Assembly: GCF_008806595.1 (NCBI RefSeq)
Contig: NZ_VZRB01000056.1
Coordinates: 1-33,975 of the forward strand
Direction: 5' to 3'
Length of the DNA: 33,975 nucleotides
From: Streptomyces luteolifulvus
GTDB taxonomy: Bacteria > Actinomycetota > Actinomycetes > Streptomycetales > Streptomycetaceae
Shown here: positions 1-8,422 of the stretch, one piece after another
How positions within the stretch are numbered: position 1 is the first letter of the stretch
How the letters are laid out: every line of letters starts with the position of its first letter
Made by a program: the position numbers and the translations under genes
The notes under the pieces: model-generated
What the model saw: only the letters and a program-made list of their open reading frames with translations
Databases searched by the model: none
Told to the model about the DNA's origin: nothing

Positions 1-2553
1 TTCGCGGGCCCAGGCCCGCACCTCGGCCACGTTCGGCGCCGCAGCTACGGACCGGGGCCGCCGGGCGGTGGGGACAGGTATGCGGGCCGGTGTGGGCGGC
101 AGGTGCTCTGGCGTGGTGGTTGTGAAGCCGCGGCGTTCGAGGATGCGGCGGCGCTTGTGGTGCATGCGTTCCAGGAGGGGGACGTCGGCGTCGAGGTAGT
201 CGTGGGTCTCGACGTGGGACTTCCGTGCTTCGGTGTTGCGCATGATTCGGCCGACCTGCTGGATGACGCGTCCCTTGAACGAGATGGGGCTGGTCAGGAA
301 GAGGGTGTCGAGGCGTGGTGCGTCGAAGCCCTCGCCGGCGAGTTTGTCGATCGCCAGCAGCACCAGCGGTTCGTCGTGCTCCTGGGCCAGGGCAGAACGG
401 ACCCGGGCGCGCTCGGCCGGCGGCATGCCGCCGTGCAGGATCAGCGGGGTGACGCCGTGCGGTTGGAGGGCTTCGGCGAGCTGGTGGAGGTGTTCGACGC
501 GGTTGGTCAGGGCCAGGCTGCATCGGTCGCGCCTGGCGGCGTCGGCGATGTCCGCCGCGATCAGCCGGTTGCGGTCGGTGGTGTGGGCGAGTTCGTTGTA
601 GATGGCCTGGATGGACGCGCCGTCGGTGCCCGGCTCGTCGGTGGTGAAGGTCGTGGTGTGGATGACGAGGTGTTTGGCGAAGGTGCTGGCGTCTTCGATC
701 TCGTGGCGGATGGGACCGCATTGCATGGTGATCACTGGGTCCATCTGGTCGGCGCGGTACGGCGTGGCGGACAGCCCGACCCACCGCGGCACCTTCGTTC
801 TGCGGATCGCTGCTTCGGCGCCGGGGGCGCCGACGGCGTGACACTCGTCCACGATGACCAGTCCGTAGCCGTCGAGTAGGTCGTCGGGGGCGTCGCGATG
901 GGACAGCGTCTGCAGCATGATCAGGTCGACGATGCGGGCGCGACGGTCTTTGCCGCCGCCGAGCGAGCCGACCTGCCCCTCGCCCAGGTCCAGGAAGGTG
1001 GCCAGCCGCTCCTTCCACTGGGTCAGCAGCTCTGCCCGGTTCACGATCACCGCGGTCGGGGTGTGGTGGTGGGCGATCAGGGCGCAGGCCATGACGGTCT
1101 TGCCTGAGCCGGGCGGCGCGACCAGGGTGCCCGCCGGGTGCTCGGTCATCGCGTCCACCGCCGCCTGCTGAGCGGCGGTCAGCAGGCCGGTGAAGCGGGC
1201 GGTGACCGGCGGGGGTTTCGGCAGGTCGCTGGCGATGGTGAGTGTGCCGCCGGCGGTGGCGATGAGCTGGGCGGCCTCGTCTGCCAGGCCACGGGGCAGT
1301 TTGAGCCAATCGGGGTCGGATGCGTCGAAGCAGCAGACGAGGCGTGGGGTGCCCCAGGTGGAGAAGCGCTGGTTCTGTTTGCGGTAGAACTCCGGGTTGT
1401 GGAACGACGCGGCATGCTTGAGCGCGGCCAGCAGTTGCGGCGGCTGCCCGGTCGTGGAGATCGCCAGCATCGCCGAGAGCCGGGCCTGAACGCGCGCGGG
1501 CGCCTTGCCGAGGGCCTTGCGGCGAGGCCGGGGCCCCAGCTCCGGGGCGGTCGGGGAAGGCCCGGCCTTGACCGGGCCGAGCTTGTCGACGAGCGAGGCG
1601 ACGTCGGCCGGGGACAGTCTCTCGGTGTGCGAGAGGTGGGCGAACTGGTCCGGATACGGTTGCCAGGTGTCGGGGTCTACAAAGACGGTGGTGCCCTTGC
1701 CGCGGGAGACGCCGTGCAGCGGCAGCGCGATCAGGCTGCCGAACCGGAAGCTGCCCCTGGCCTTGGTCGGCAGGAAGTCTTGGGCGGGGAAGAGCCGGTC
1801 GTAGCTGGACAGCGCCATCTGCCCGCGGGCGTCGATCGCCCGGCGCAGCAGTGCCATCCCCAGGGCGCGGGCGGTGGCCGCCGCGACCGCGGCGGTGAAG
1901 AACGTCCACACATGCGCGCCCTTCCCGGACCGGGAGATCTCGAGGACTGCGGGAACGCCCGCCTCGTGGCAGGCCGTGACGTACGCGCTCGCGTCGGCGC
2001 GCCAGTCGCTGCCGTCCTTGCCGTCGAAGTCGCACGCCAGCAGCCGGCAGCTGTCGTCGGCCAGCAGCGGATACAGCCCGATATGCAGTTCGCTGCGGCC
2101 CTGACGGGTCGGGTCCAGGTGGCGGTAGACGGACTCGTCGGTCAGCGGCCAGAAGACCCGGTCCTCGTCGGCCTTGCTCTTGTCGAACGGGTTGTCCTCG
2201 GCCGGACTCCAGCCGGTCCTGCCGGACTTGGCGCTCACCCACCGCTTGGCGTAGACGTCCTCGCGGCCCGCGAACAGGGCCCTGAACAGGGCGATCTTCG
2301 CCTCGGCGCTGGAGGAGGCATCCGCATACGGCAGCCCACCGGCCCCGGCTGGTGGCGGTGCCGGGACGGGCTCGGAAATAGGCAGCATGCCGGCAGGCGC
2401 GGTCTGGATGTCTCGGCCAAGGAGGCTGCACAGCCGGGCGTTGTCAACTCTCAGCCGGGCGATCTCCTCGTGTAGCTCTGCGTTCTCCTCCAGCGCCACG
2501 TCGAGACGGATGCGCAACTCGTCGGTATCGAAGCAGTCGGCCCAATCCTCCAC
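1..2553 (-). CDS. TOTE-type archaeo-eukaryotic primase fused to superfamily II helicase (partial, C-terminus off the left edge)
   Basis: The minus strand is open from a GTG at 2553 to the window edge, giving at least 851 codons. The product begins with a short coiled-coil (about residues 10-45). A primase-like domain follows, with a D-F-D metal motif at residues 175-177 (LLACDFDGKDG) and a downstream SRSGKGAHVW segment near residue 210. The helicase half has Walker A APPGSGKT near residue 482, a DECH box (IVDECHAVGA) near 568 and motif VI QQVGRIMR near 763. Domain order and motifs match the primase-helicase proteins annotated as TOTE conflict-system primases, thought to act in defence or mobile-element conflict. 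A GGGAG stretch lies only 1 nt before the GTG, so the exact start is uncertain. A C-terminal nuclease, if present, would be outside the window. The adjoining operon is metabolic and gives no functional link. Confidence 0.85.
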   Translation of the reverse strand, partial: MEDWADCFDTDELRIRLDVALEENAELHEEIARLRVDNARLCSLLGRDIQTAPAGMLPISEPVPAPPPAGAGGLPYADASSSAEAKIALFRALFAGREDVYAKRWVSAKSGRTGWSPAEDNPFDKSKADEDRVFWPLTDESVYRHLDPTRQGRSELHIGLYPLLADDSCRLLACDFDGKDGSDWRADASAYVTACHEAGVPAVLEISRSGKGAHVWTFFTAAVAAATARALGMALLRRAIDARGQMALSSYDRLFPAQDFLPTKARGSFRFGSLIALPLHGVSRGKGTTVFVDPDTWQPYPDQFAHLSHTERLSPADVASLVDKLGPVKAGPSPTAPELGPRPRRKALGKAPARVQARLSAMLAISTTGQPPQLLAALKHAASFHNPEFYRKQNQRFSTWGTPRLVCCFDASDPDWLKLPRGLADEAAQLIATAGGTLTIASDLPKPPPVTARFTGLLTAAQQAAVDAMTEHPAGTLVAPPGSGKTVMACALIAHHHTPTAVIVNRAELLTQWKERLATFLDLGEGQVGSLGGGKDRRARIVDLIMLQTLSHRDAPDDLLDGYGLVIVDECHAVGAPGAEAAIRRTKVPRWVGLSATPYRADQMDPVITMQCGPIRHEIEDASTFAKHLVIHTTTFTTDEPGTDGASIQAIYNELAHTTDRNRLIAADIADAARRDRCSLALTNRVEHLHQLAEALQPHGVTPLILHGGMPPAERARVRSALAQEHDEPLVLLAIDKLAGEGFDAPRLDTLFLTSPISFKGRVIQQVGRIMRNTEARKSHVETHDYLDADVPLLERMHHKRRRILERRGFTTTTPEHLPPTPARIPVPTARRPRSVAAAPNVAEVRAWARE

Positions 2554-2890
2554 GCTCCCATGATCCAGACTGCGCGTGCGTCACGCAGCGAAAGCAGTCA
2601 GGTTTCCCTCAACCGGCGCCCCTGTTCCAGGGGGTGCGGCTGCGCCGCCTGAGCGGACCCCAGCAGGTCACATGTGCGCCACCCTCCGCGACCGCCCCGT
2701 ACTCGTGCGCGAACGGGCGCCAGTGCTACTGAAGTTACTCGGCGCCGGCCTGATCCCCGCAGCTGATATCCTCTTGAGCCACACACATGGTCGATCCCGA
2801 GCGGGTGCAGGGCCCCCAAGACCGGGCAGCCATGCTCCGGCGTTGAAGGCCCCACTGCGGCCACTGCGGACAACACCCGCGAGGGGTCGC
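2554..2890. other. Intergenic region between ligase end and primase-helicase start
   Basis: Both flanking genes are on the minus strand, so this 337-bp stretch holds the 3' end of the importer-ligase operon and the promoter of the primase-helicase. I see no clear strong hairpin terminator, no copy of the CCTACY-NN-RGTAGK operator and no convincing gene. Open frames here lack Streptomyces-like third-position bias or family resemblance. Confidence 0.5.
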
Positions 2891-4558
2891 TCAGTCGCGG
2901 CTCAGCGCCCTCCGAAGATCCGCCATGAGATCCTTCTTCGACACCTTGCCGACGGGTGACAGCGGGAAGCTGTCGTACACCCTCAACGATTCGGGAAGCT
3001 TGTGCCGGGCGAGTTCGAATTCGGTGAGATGGGAGACGAGCTCGGAGAGGGTGAGCGTCGTGCCGGGCCTGAGCACGACGCATGCGCACATCCGCTCGCC
3101 CAGCACGGCGTCGTCGACGGGGACGCAGGCGACGTTCAGCACCGCGGGGTGGGTCAGGATGAGGTTCTCCACCTCTTCGGCGGAGATCTTTTCGCCGCCG
3201 CGGTTGATGAGATCCTTCTTCCGTCCGGCGACGACGTAGTTGCCTGAGGGGTGCTTCCACATGAGGTCACCGGACATGTAGAAGCCGTCGGCTGAGAACG
3301 CTGTCTTGTTGTGCTCGGGCGCGTTGTAGTAGCCCCGCAGTGTGTAGGGCCCGCGGGTCCACAGTTCGCCCACCGTGCCGTCCGGGACGTCATTGCCGTT
3401 CTCGTCGACGATTCTGACCTCGTCGTCGTCGCAGACGGGCCGGCCGACTGTTTCGAGCCGGACCTCGGCGGGATCGTCGAGCCTGACGAACATCAACAGC
3501 CCTTCGGCCATGCCGAAGTTCTCCTGCACGATGGCTCGGCCGAACACCTTCTCGGCCCTGACGCGTGTCTCCGGCTGGAGCCGCTGCCCGCCGCTCTGAA
3601 TGACTCGTACCGTCGACAGGTCGTACTGGCCTGCTTGTTCATCATTGATCAGCTTGATCAGCAGGGCGGGCACCACATGCATATGGGTGACCCCGTCGGA
3701 CTCAATGCGTCGGAAGACGTCCTGCGGTCGGGTGGACGTGCCAAGCGCCACTGTCGCGCCGTTGAACAGGAATCCCTGCAGGCCGGGACATGCCAGCGGC
3801 AGGTTGTGAGCGAGCGGCAGTACATCGAGCAGTACGTCGCCCGGCTCGATGTCGACGACGGAGGAGGCCAGTTCCGAATTGAACGCGTAGTCGTTGTGGC
3901 TGCGCGGAATCAGCTTGGGGATGCCGGTCGTACCGCCGGAGAGCTGGAACACGGCCGGGTCTTCGGGATCGATCTGCGCCCGCAGAGCTGCGAGATCCTG
4001 CGCCGATCGCAGGGGCTCGGCGGAGAGCAGGTCCTCGAGCCGCGTCCGCTGGGTGCGGGGGCTTGGCGGCGGGTCAGGTTCGCCCAGGGTGATGTGCAGG
4101 CGCAGCGAGGGCTCCTGGGCGGAGATCCGCGAGAAGATGTCACGGAAGTCGGCGTCATTGGCGGTGGCTGGTGAGGCCAGTGCGACCGCACCCGACAGCC
4201 GGACGAACTGCTCCACCTCCCTGTACCGGTGGGAGGGCAAGGCCATGATGGGGATGGCCCCGATGTGTTGGAGCGCCAGGTACAGGCAGACGAAGGCGAC
4301 CGTGTTCGGCAGTTGCATCACCACACGGTCGCGGGGGCGTATGCCCTCGTCGGCGAGGACCCGGGCCAGCTTTTCCGACCGCTTGGCGAGTTCGGCATAG
4401 GTCACGCTCTCGTGGTCATCTTTGAGCGCGGTCAGATCCCCGTAGGTCTGGAACGATTCTTCGTAACGCTCGATGAGCGGTCGATCGCGCCAGTAGCCCT
4501 TCGCGCGGTAGACAGAGGCGAACTCGGGCGGGAACGCTGTGACATGTTCAAGCTTCAT
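2891..4558 (-). CDS. Aryl-acid AMP ligase (DhbE/EntE family), predicted salicylate-type
   Basis: This 555-residue protein is an ANL-superfamily adenylating enzyme. It would activate an aromatic carboxylate with ATP, as an acyl-AMP or acyl-CoA. Visible motifs are the P-loop QLSGGTTGIPKLIPRSH (205-221), GMAEGL (349-354), YMSGDL and GRKKDLINRGGEKIS (428-459), and the C-terminal lysine K538 in PVGKVSKK. The N-terminus (FPPEFASVYRAKGYWRDR) is typical of 2,3-dihydroxybenzoate/salicylate adenylases. At pocket positions that I recall from the DhbE structure, H251 and N252 are conserved, while C257 and L355 replace the Ser and Val of dihydroxybenzoate enzymes; this is the pattern reported for salicylate activators. 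No carrier-protein or NRPS gene is nearby, so catabolism is likelier than siderophore synthesis. The ATG at 4558 shares its A with the ATPase stop codon, so the two genes are translationally coupled; a TTG one codon upstream is less likely. Confidence 0.88.
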   Translation of the reverse strand: MKLEHVTAFPPEFASVYRAKGYWRDRPLIERYEESFQTYGDLTALKDDHESVTYAELAKRSEKLARVLADEGIRPRDRVVMQLPNTVAFVCLYLALQHIGAIPIMALPSHRYREVEQFVRLSGAVALASPATANDADFRDIFSRISAQEPSLRLHITLGEPDPPPSPRTQRTRLEDLLSAEPLRSAQDLAALRAQIDPEDPAVFQLSGGTTGIPKLIPRSHNDYAFNSELASSVVDIEPGDVLLDVLPLAHNLPLACPGLQGFLFNGATVALGTSTRPQDVFRRIESDGVTHMHVVPALLIKLINDEQAGQYDLSTVRVIQSGGQRLQPETRVRAEKVFGRAIVQENFGMAEGLLMFVRLDDPAEVRLETVGRPVCDDDEVRIVDENGNDVPDGTVGELWTRGPYTLRGYYNAPEHNKTAFSADGFYMSGDLMWKHPSGNYVVAGRKKDLINRGGEKISAEEVENLILTHPAVLNVACVPVDDAVLGERMCACVVLRPGTTLTLSELVSHLTEFELARHKLPESLRVYDSFPLSPVGKVSKKDLMADLRRALSRD

Positions 4559-5442
4559 CAAGGGGACCTTTCCGGCTCAGTTCCGTCCGGTGCCGGGGTG
4601 TCGACGACATCGGGTGTATCTGACTGCTTCGCGACGATGAGGTCGTGAATGAGCCGCCTGTATTCCTGGAAGCGAGGCATGGCCTTGACTTCGAGTTCGG
4701 TGCGGGGGCGTGGGATGTCCACGACGACCTCGGCGAGCACGCTGCTGGGACGTGGGGAGAGGACGATCACGCGGTCGGCGAGGAAGACGGCCTCGTCGAT
4801 GTCATGGGTGATGAGAAGGGTGGCGAGGCCCAACTCGGTACTGATGGACGCGGTCATCGTCTCCAGCCTGATCCTCGTCTGGGCGTCCACGGAGGCGAAG
4901 GGCTCGTCCATCAGAAGCAGATTCGGCTGGGTCGCGACGGCCCGGGCAATCGCGACGCGCTGTTGCATGCCGCCGGAGAGCTGCCACGGATAGTGTTCGA
5001 TGACATCGGTCAGGTGGACCCGCGTCAGTGCTTCCTCGGCCCGCGCCCGCCGTTCAGTTTTGGACAGCTTGTTCAGTCCGAACTCGACATTGCGTCGCAC
5101 GGAGAGCCAAGGAAACAGACTGCGATTGTACTCCTGGAAAACCACGGCGACGTCCTCGGGAACATCGCTTACCGGCTTTCCCGCGTAGCTGAGTGTGCCG
5201 CTGTCGGGCTTGAGTAGTCCGCACAGACACCGCAGCAAGGTGGTCTTGCCGCAGCCCGACGGCCCCACGATGGCGACGAACTCGCCCTTGGCGAGGGAGA
5301 GGGCGATATCTCCTATGGCAGGGGTGACTGTTCCGTTGGGGTGGGAGAAGCACTTGGCGATATTCCGGGCTTCCAGCAGCGTTGCGGCGGCCGGGCCGGT
5401 GGCCTGACGGTCGTGCTGCCTGCCCTTGATGGCTTCAGGCAT
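4558..5442 (-). CDS. ABC importer ATPase (SsuB/TauB-like)
   Basis: This is a 294-residue nucleotide-binding subunit for an uptake transporter of the nitrate/sulfonate/taurine type. It has Walker A GPSGCGKTTLLR, a Q-loop region VVFQEYNRSLFPW, signature LSGGMQQRVAIARA, Walker B LLLMDEPF and H-loop LITHDIDEAV. It would sit at the inner face of the membrane and power the two adjacent permeases. Its start overlaps the preceding permease by 8 nt and its stop overlaps the ligase start by 1 nt. Both overlaps point to a single transcript read from the 8050 end. The ligand class is not fixed by the ATPase. The co-transcribed aryl-acid ligase suggests an aromatic carboxylate rather than a sulfonate. Confidence 0.93.
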   Translation of the reverse strand: MPEAIKGRQHDRQATGPAAATLLEARNIAKCFSHPNGTVTPAIGDIALSLAKGEFVAIVGPSGCGKTTLLRCLCGLLKPDSGTLSYAGKPVSDVPEDVAVVFQEYNRSLFPWLSVRRNVEFGLNKLSKTERRARAEEALTRVHLTDVIEHYPWQLSGGMQQRVAIARAVATQPNLLLMDEPFASVDAQTRIRLETMTASISTELGLATLLITHDIDEAVFLADRVIVLSPRPSSVLAEVVVDIPRPRTELEVKAMPRFQEYRRLIHDLIVAKQSDTPDVVDTPAPDGTEPERSP

Positions 5443-6283
5443 GATTGCGTCCTTTCATTCCCTCGAACCACACCAGCGCACGCCGCTCGGCGGCTGAGAA
5501 GAGCAGTGTGAGCAGCCAGCCGGTGCAGGCGAGAATCAGGACGCCGGCGTACATGGGTGTGAGGGCGTACAACCGCTGGCTCTGCAGGATGAGATAGCCG
5601 AGGCCGGAGGACGAGGCGATCATCTCGCTGATCACCATGAGGATCAGTGAGAGGGCAAGCCCGATCCGTAGCCCGCTTGTGATCTGGGGCAGCGCCGCCG
5701 GCAGGGCGGCTCGTCCCAGTACGGCCGTGGTGCGGCCCGAGGTGTAGACGCGTGCGCTGTCGATATATCCGGGCTCCACACGGCGCAGGCCGTCCATCGT
5801 GTTCAGCAGCACGGGCCAGCATGCTCCCAGCGCGATGACCCACACGCGCAGTGCGTTGCCCGCACCGAAGGCGACCACGGCAATCGGGACCAGGGCCGGC
5901 GTAGGCACCGCCCGCAGGAATTCCACCGGCGGCCGGAGCCAGGGGTCCAGCCGCCGCCACCAGCCGAGTACCACGCCCGCGGTCATCCCGATGACCGATC
6001 CGAGGGCGAAGCCGAGCAGTGCACGCAGCACGGACGGCAGCACGTCGGTGGTGAGCCGCTCACCTGTGAGGATTGCGGCCATTTCTGCAGCGACGTCACT
6101 GAATGGGGGCAGCAGCCCGGTGGTGTCGTGGCGTCCCGCGAGCTCCCACGCGAAAAGCAGCAGGGCGAAGACGGCCATGCCGGCCACAGCCCGGACAACG
6201 GTCAGTCCGCGGACGCGGGACCGGCCTCTCGGCCGGAAGGGCACGCCCTTTGGCGGCGCCTTACGTGTTTCGTGCATCGTCAT
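5435..6283 (-). CDS. ABC importer permease (SsuC/TauC-like), second of two
   Basis: This is a 282-residue inner-membrane permease with about six predicted hydrophobic segments and the EAA-type cytoplasmic loop (GRAALPAALPQITSGLRIGL) that docks the ATPase. I placed the start at the ATG at 6283. It overlaps the stop of the preceding permease as ATGA and follows GAGGGG at a normal distance. A longer reading from 6313 would add ten residues with no obvious ribosome binding site. Together with its neighbour it would form a heterodimeric channel, whereas many SsuC/TauC systems use one permease gene as a homodimer. The pair probably arose by duplication. Confidence 0.9.
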   Translation of the reverse strand: MTMHETRKAPPKGVPFRPRGRSRVRGLTVVRAVAGMAVFALLLFAWELAGRHDTTGLLPPFSDVAAEMAAILTGERLTTDVLPSVLRALLGFALGSVIGMTAGVVLGWWRRLDPWLRPPVEFLRAVPTPALVPIAVVAFGAGNALRVWVIALGACWPVLLNTMDGLRRVEPGYIDSARVYTSGRTTAVLGRAALPAALPQITSGLRIGLALSLILMVISEMIASSSGLGYLILQSQRLYALTPMYAGVLILACTGWLLTLLFSAAERRALVWFEGMKGRNHA

Positions 6284-7116
6284 CGTCGCCCCTCGGTGCT
6301 GTGTTGCTGCCATCCCGCGACCCGGACCTCCGCTGCGACGAAGAGAATATTGACTGCGAGGCCCAACAGCCCGGACATCAGGACGGAAGCAAACGCTGCT
6401 GCGTCGTCGCCGGCCTGCTGGGCCTGGGTGAGGTACTGGCCGAGTCCAGGACTGCCGGTGACGATCTCCGCCGCTACCGCCACGATCACGCCCAGGCTCG
6501 CGGCCAGACGGACGCCGGTGGCGATGGCGGGGAGCGTCGCAGGCAGGGAGACCCGGGTGAGCACCGCCCGTCGGGTCAGGCCCAGCATCCTCGCACTGTC
6601 AATCATGAGGGGGTCGATGGCGCGGACACCGTGCCTGGTCCCGATCAGCACCGGCCAGAGGCAGGCGAAGCCGACCAGGAAGACCTGCATGATGATGTCC
6701 AGCCCGAACGACACCACCGCGACCGGCACGAGGGCGACTGCAGGTACCGGCCGCAGGAACTCGACCGTGACCTTCGCGAGCGAGTCTGCCCAAGAGGACG
6801 CGCCGAGAGCCATGCCGACAGGGACGCCCACGGCGCAGGCGGCGGCGAGACCGAGAACCCATGCCTGGAGCGTGTCCCCGGCCGCCGTCGTCAGGGAGCC
6901 GTCGAGTAGTTCCCGGACGGCCGTGGTGGCGATGGAATGTGCTCCGGGGATGGTGTCCCGAGGGAGGATGCCGGTGGCGCGGGCACCCTCATAGAGCAGA
7001 ACGAGCCCGAGGATGCCCGCCAGGCCCTTGCCGACATGGATCAGCATGAACCAGGTTCTGCGGCCCCGGTGGCGTTCAGCGGGCGGAACGGTAGGCAGCG
7101 GAGACGTCGACCTCAT
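6280..7116 (-). CDS. ABC importer permease (SsuC/TauC-like), first of two
   Basis: This 278-residue polytopic membrane protein belongs to the binding-protein-dependent permease family. It has the EAA-like loop RVSLPATLPAIATGVRLAAS near the C-terminal third and strongly hydrophobic segments throughout. I chose the ATG at 7116 because AAGGAG lies upstream of it. This start makes a 41-nt overlap with the end of the binding-protein gene; the frame extends further upstream but the extra residues look non-membrane and unconserved. It is similar in layout to the following permease (for example FLRAVP/FLRPVP and PVLxxTxxGxR segments in both), consistent with a paralogous pair in one transporter. Confidence 0.9.
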   Translation of the reverse strand: MRSTSPLPTVPPAERHRGRRTWFMLIHVGKGLAGILGLVLLYEGARATGILPRDTIPGAHSIATTAVRELLDGSLTTAAGDTLQAWVLGLAAACAVGVPVGMALGASSWADSLAKVTVEFLRPVPAVALVPVAVVSFGLDIIMQVFLVGFACLWPVLIGTRHGVRAIDPLMIDSARMLGLTRRAVLTRVSLPATLPAIATGVRLAASLGVIVAVAAEIVTGSPGLGQYLTQAQQAGDDAAAFASVLMSGLLGLAVNILFVAAEVRVAGWQQHSTEGRR

Positions 7117-8050
7117 CCTGCACCGCTCCTTCCCTTTGAAGGACCTCGGCCCACTTCTGCCAGCCCTTGGACGGAGCATCGAATCGCCAGTTGGGTATCT
7201 TCATGTCGTTGGCGATCGCCGCCGGGACGGGCGTGTACTTCGTTACCACCGTCCGAGCCTCGTCGGGGTGGTCATGCGTGTAGGCCACCGCTGCGTTCAT
7301 GGCCCGCTGGAAGGCGGCCACCACGGTTGCATTGGCCTTTGCGTACTGCTCCGAAGCGAGCGTGATGGTCTGGGGCCAGTCCTCGTTCTGCCCTTCCGCA
7401 TTGGAGAGCACGGTGCGCAGACCCTTGGCCTTCTCGGACATGGTGGCGAAGGGCTCGGTCATGTCGGCTGCGTCGACGCGGCCCGAGGTCAGGGCCTGCT
7501 CCATCTGCGGGAACGGGATCTCGACGAACTTGACGTCGGAAGGGTCCATGCCGCGCGCTCGCAGGGCAGTGCGGAGCGTGAGGTCCGGGAGCTGATAGAG
7601 CGTGTCCACTGCGACCTTCTTCCCCTTCAGGTCCTTCACCTCCTTGATCCGGCTGTCCTTGGTGGTGAGCAGTCTGATCGGGTAGTCGGCCGGGTCGGAG
7701 GCGGAGGTACTGATCACGCTGACCCCGACCACGGGCACGTGGTTGGTCCGCGCGACGAGCACGGCGGGTACGTTGAGTACCGAGAACTGCGCCTGGCCAC
7801 CGACCACCGAAGGCACCGCGGCCGCGGGCTCAACGTACTTCACGGTCACGTCCAGACCCTCCTTCGCGAAGAAGCCCTTGCGTTGGGCAAGTTCCACGGG
7901 GGCGGTCCCGGCGACCTTGAGTGAGGCAACGGTGATGGCCGCCTGGCCGGAGTCGTCTTTGCTCGCTTTCGCCCCGCCGCTTCCCGGCGCGCAGGCGGCG
8001 AGTACCAGGGCAGCTGTCAGGAAGAAGCCGGCTGATCGGTTCAGCAGCAT
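7076..8050 (-). CDS. ABC importer substrate-binding lipoprotein (SsuA/NMT1-like)
   Basis: This is a 324-residue extracytoplasmic solute receptor of the NMT1/THI5/SsuA fold. A signal peptide ends in the lipobox L17-A18-A19-C20, so the mature protein is predicted to be lipid-anchored at Cys20. The body shows family features such as ELAQRKGFFAKEGLDVTV and DLKGKKVAVDT. A GGAGG sits 7 nt before the ATG at 8050. It is the first gene of the importer-ligase operon. An ACTACT-CA-GGTAGT palindrome (8085-8098) lies 35 bp upstream of the start, so the operon is probably under the shared regulator. The ligand is unknown; the downstream ligase hints at an aromatic acid. Confidence 0.92.
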   Translation of the reverse strand: MLLNRSAGFFLTAALVLAACAPGSGGAKASKDDSGQAAITVASLKVAGTAPVELAQRKGFFAKEGLDVTVKYVEPAAAVPSVVGGQAQFSVLNVPAVLVARTNHVPVVGVSVISTSASDPADYPIRLLTTKDSRIKEVKDLKGKKVAVDTLYQLPDLTLRTALRARGMDPSDVKFVEIPFPQMEQALTSGRVDAADMTEPFATMSEKAKGLRTVLSNAEGQNEDWPQTITLASEQYAKANATVVAAFQRAMNAAVAYTHDHPDEARTVVTKYTPVPAAIANDMKIPNWRFDAPSKGWQKWAEVLQREGAVQDEVDVSAAYRSAR

Positions 8051-8084
8051 CCCATAGCCTCCAGTCGCATCTTGGCGAGTAGTA

Positions 8085-8098
8085 ACTACTCAGGTAGT
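8085..8098. promoter_or_regulatory. Operator copy A (importer operon)
   Basis: ACTACT-CA-GGTAGT is an imperfect palindrome of the shared motif CCTACY-NN-RGTAGK. It lies 35 bp upstream of the binding-protein start. A second overlapping inverted pair (AGTAGT-A-ACTACT) extends it to the left. Confidence 0.75.
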
Positions 8099-8288
8099 AA
8101 CGTGACCGAAACCTAGCCTTCGCTGCACAGGCAGTCAAGGTGTCGTAAGGGAGTACTGGGCCGAATCTGCTGGAGCGGCCGAAAGGCAGGAAAAGCAGGC
8201 GCGCCGCTGGTCACCCCTTCGGGCTCTCGGTGGCCTGCAGTCCAGCGCGGGCGACGTCCCACCGGCGACTTCCCCGGCGCTAGGAAGA

Positions 8289-8302
8289 CCTACCGCGGTA
8301 GG
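8289..8302. promoter_or_regulatory. Operator copy B (central)
   Basis: CCTACC-GC-GGTAGG is a perfect palindrome that extends to 16 bp with flanking A and T (8288-8303). It lies about 120 bp upstream of the TrmB-like gene and about 240 bp from the importer start. Confidence 0.8.
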
Positions 8303-8392
8303 TATGAAAAATCCGCAGCCGTCGCTATGATGCCAACGGTATGCCTGCTTACGAAAGGCGGCGTACGGCAGGGGAGTCGTAGGCAAGCCCTC

Positions 8393-8406
8393 ACTACACT
8401 GGTGGT
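8393..8406. promoter_or_regulatory. Operator copy C (regulator gene, weak)
   Basis: ACTACA-CT-GGTGGT is a degenerate copy inside a longer inverted repeat at 8391-8408. It ends a few bases before the AGGGAG ribosome binding site of the TrmB-like gene, a position suited to autorepression. Confidence 0.55.
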
Positions 8407-8422
8407 GACCTAGGGAGTGTTG

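Larger units (their letters stand above)
8051..8422. promoter_or_regulatory. Divergent control region between importer operon and TrmB-like regulator
   Basis: These 372 bp separate divergently transcribed units and hold three operator-like palindromes: 8085-8098 near the importer, 8289-8302 centrally and 8393-8406 just before the regulator's ribosome binding site. I see no convincing gene within it. The arrangement fits joint control of the importer operon and autoregulation of the regulator. Confidence 0.75.

Noticed and set aside
1138..2475. A 445-codon plus-strand open frame
   Set aside because: It is the mirror of the primase-helicase. The minus strand carries coherent DFD, Walker A and helicase motifs across the whole stretch; the plus frame matches nothing.
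3311..4174. A 287-codon plus-strand open frame
   Set aside because: Antisense to the AMP ligase and without recognisable motifs.
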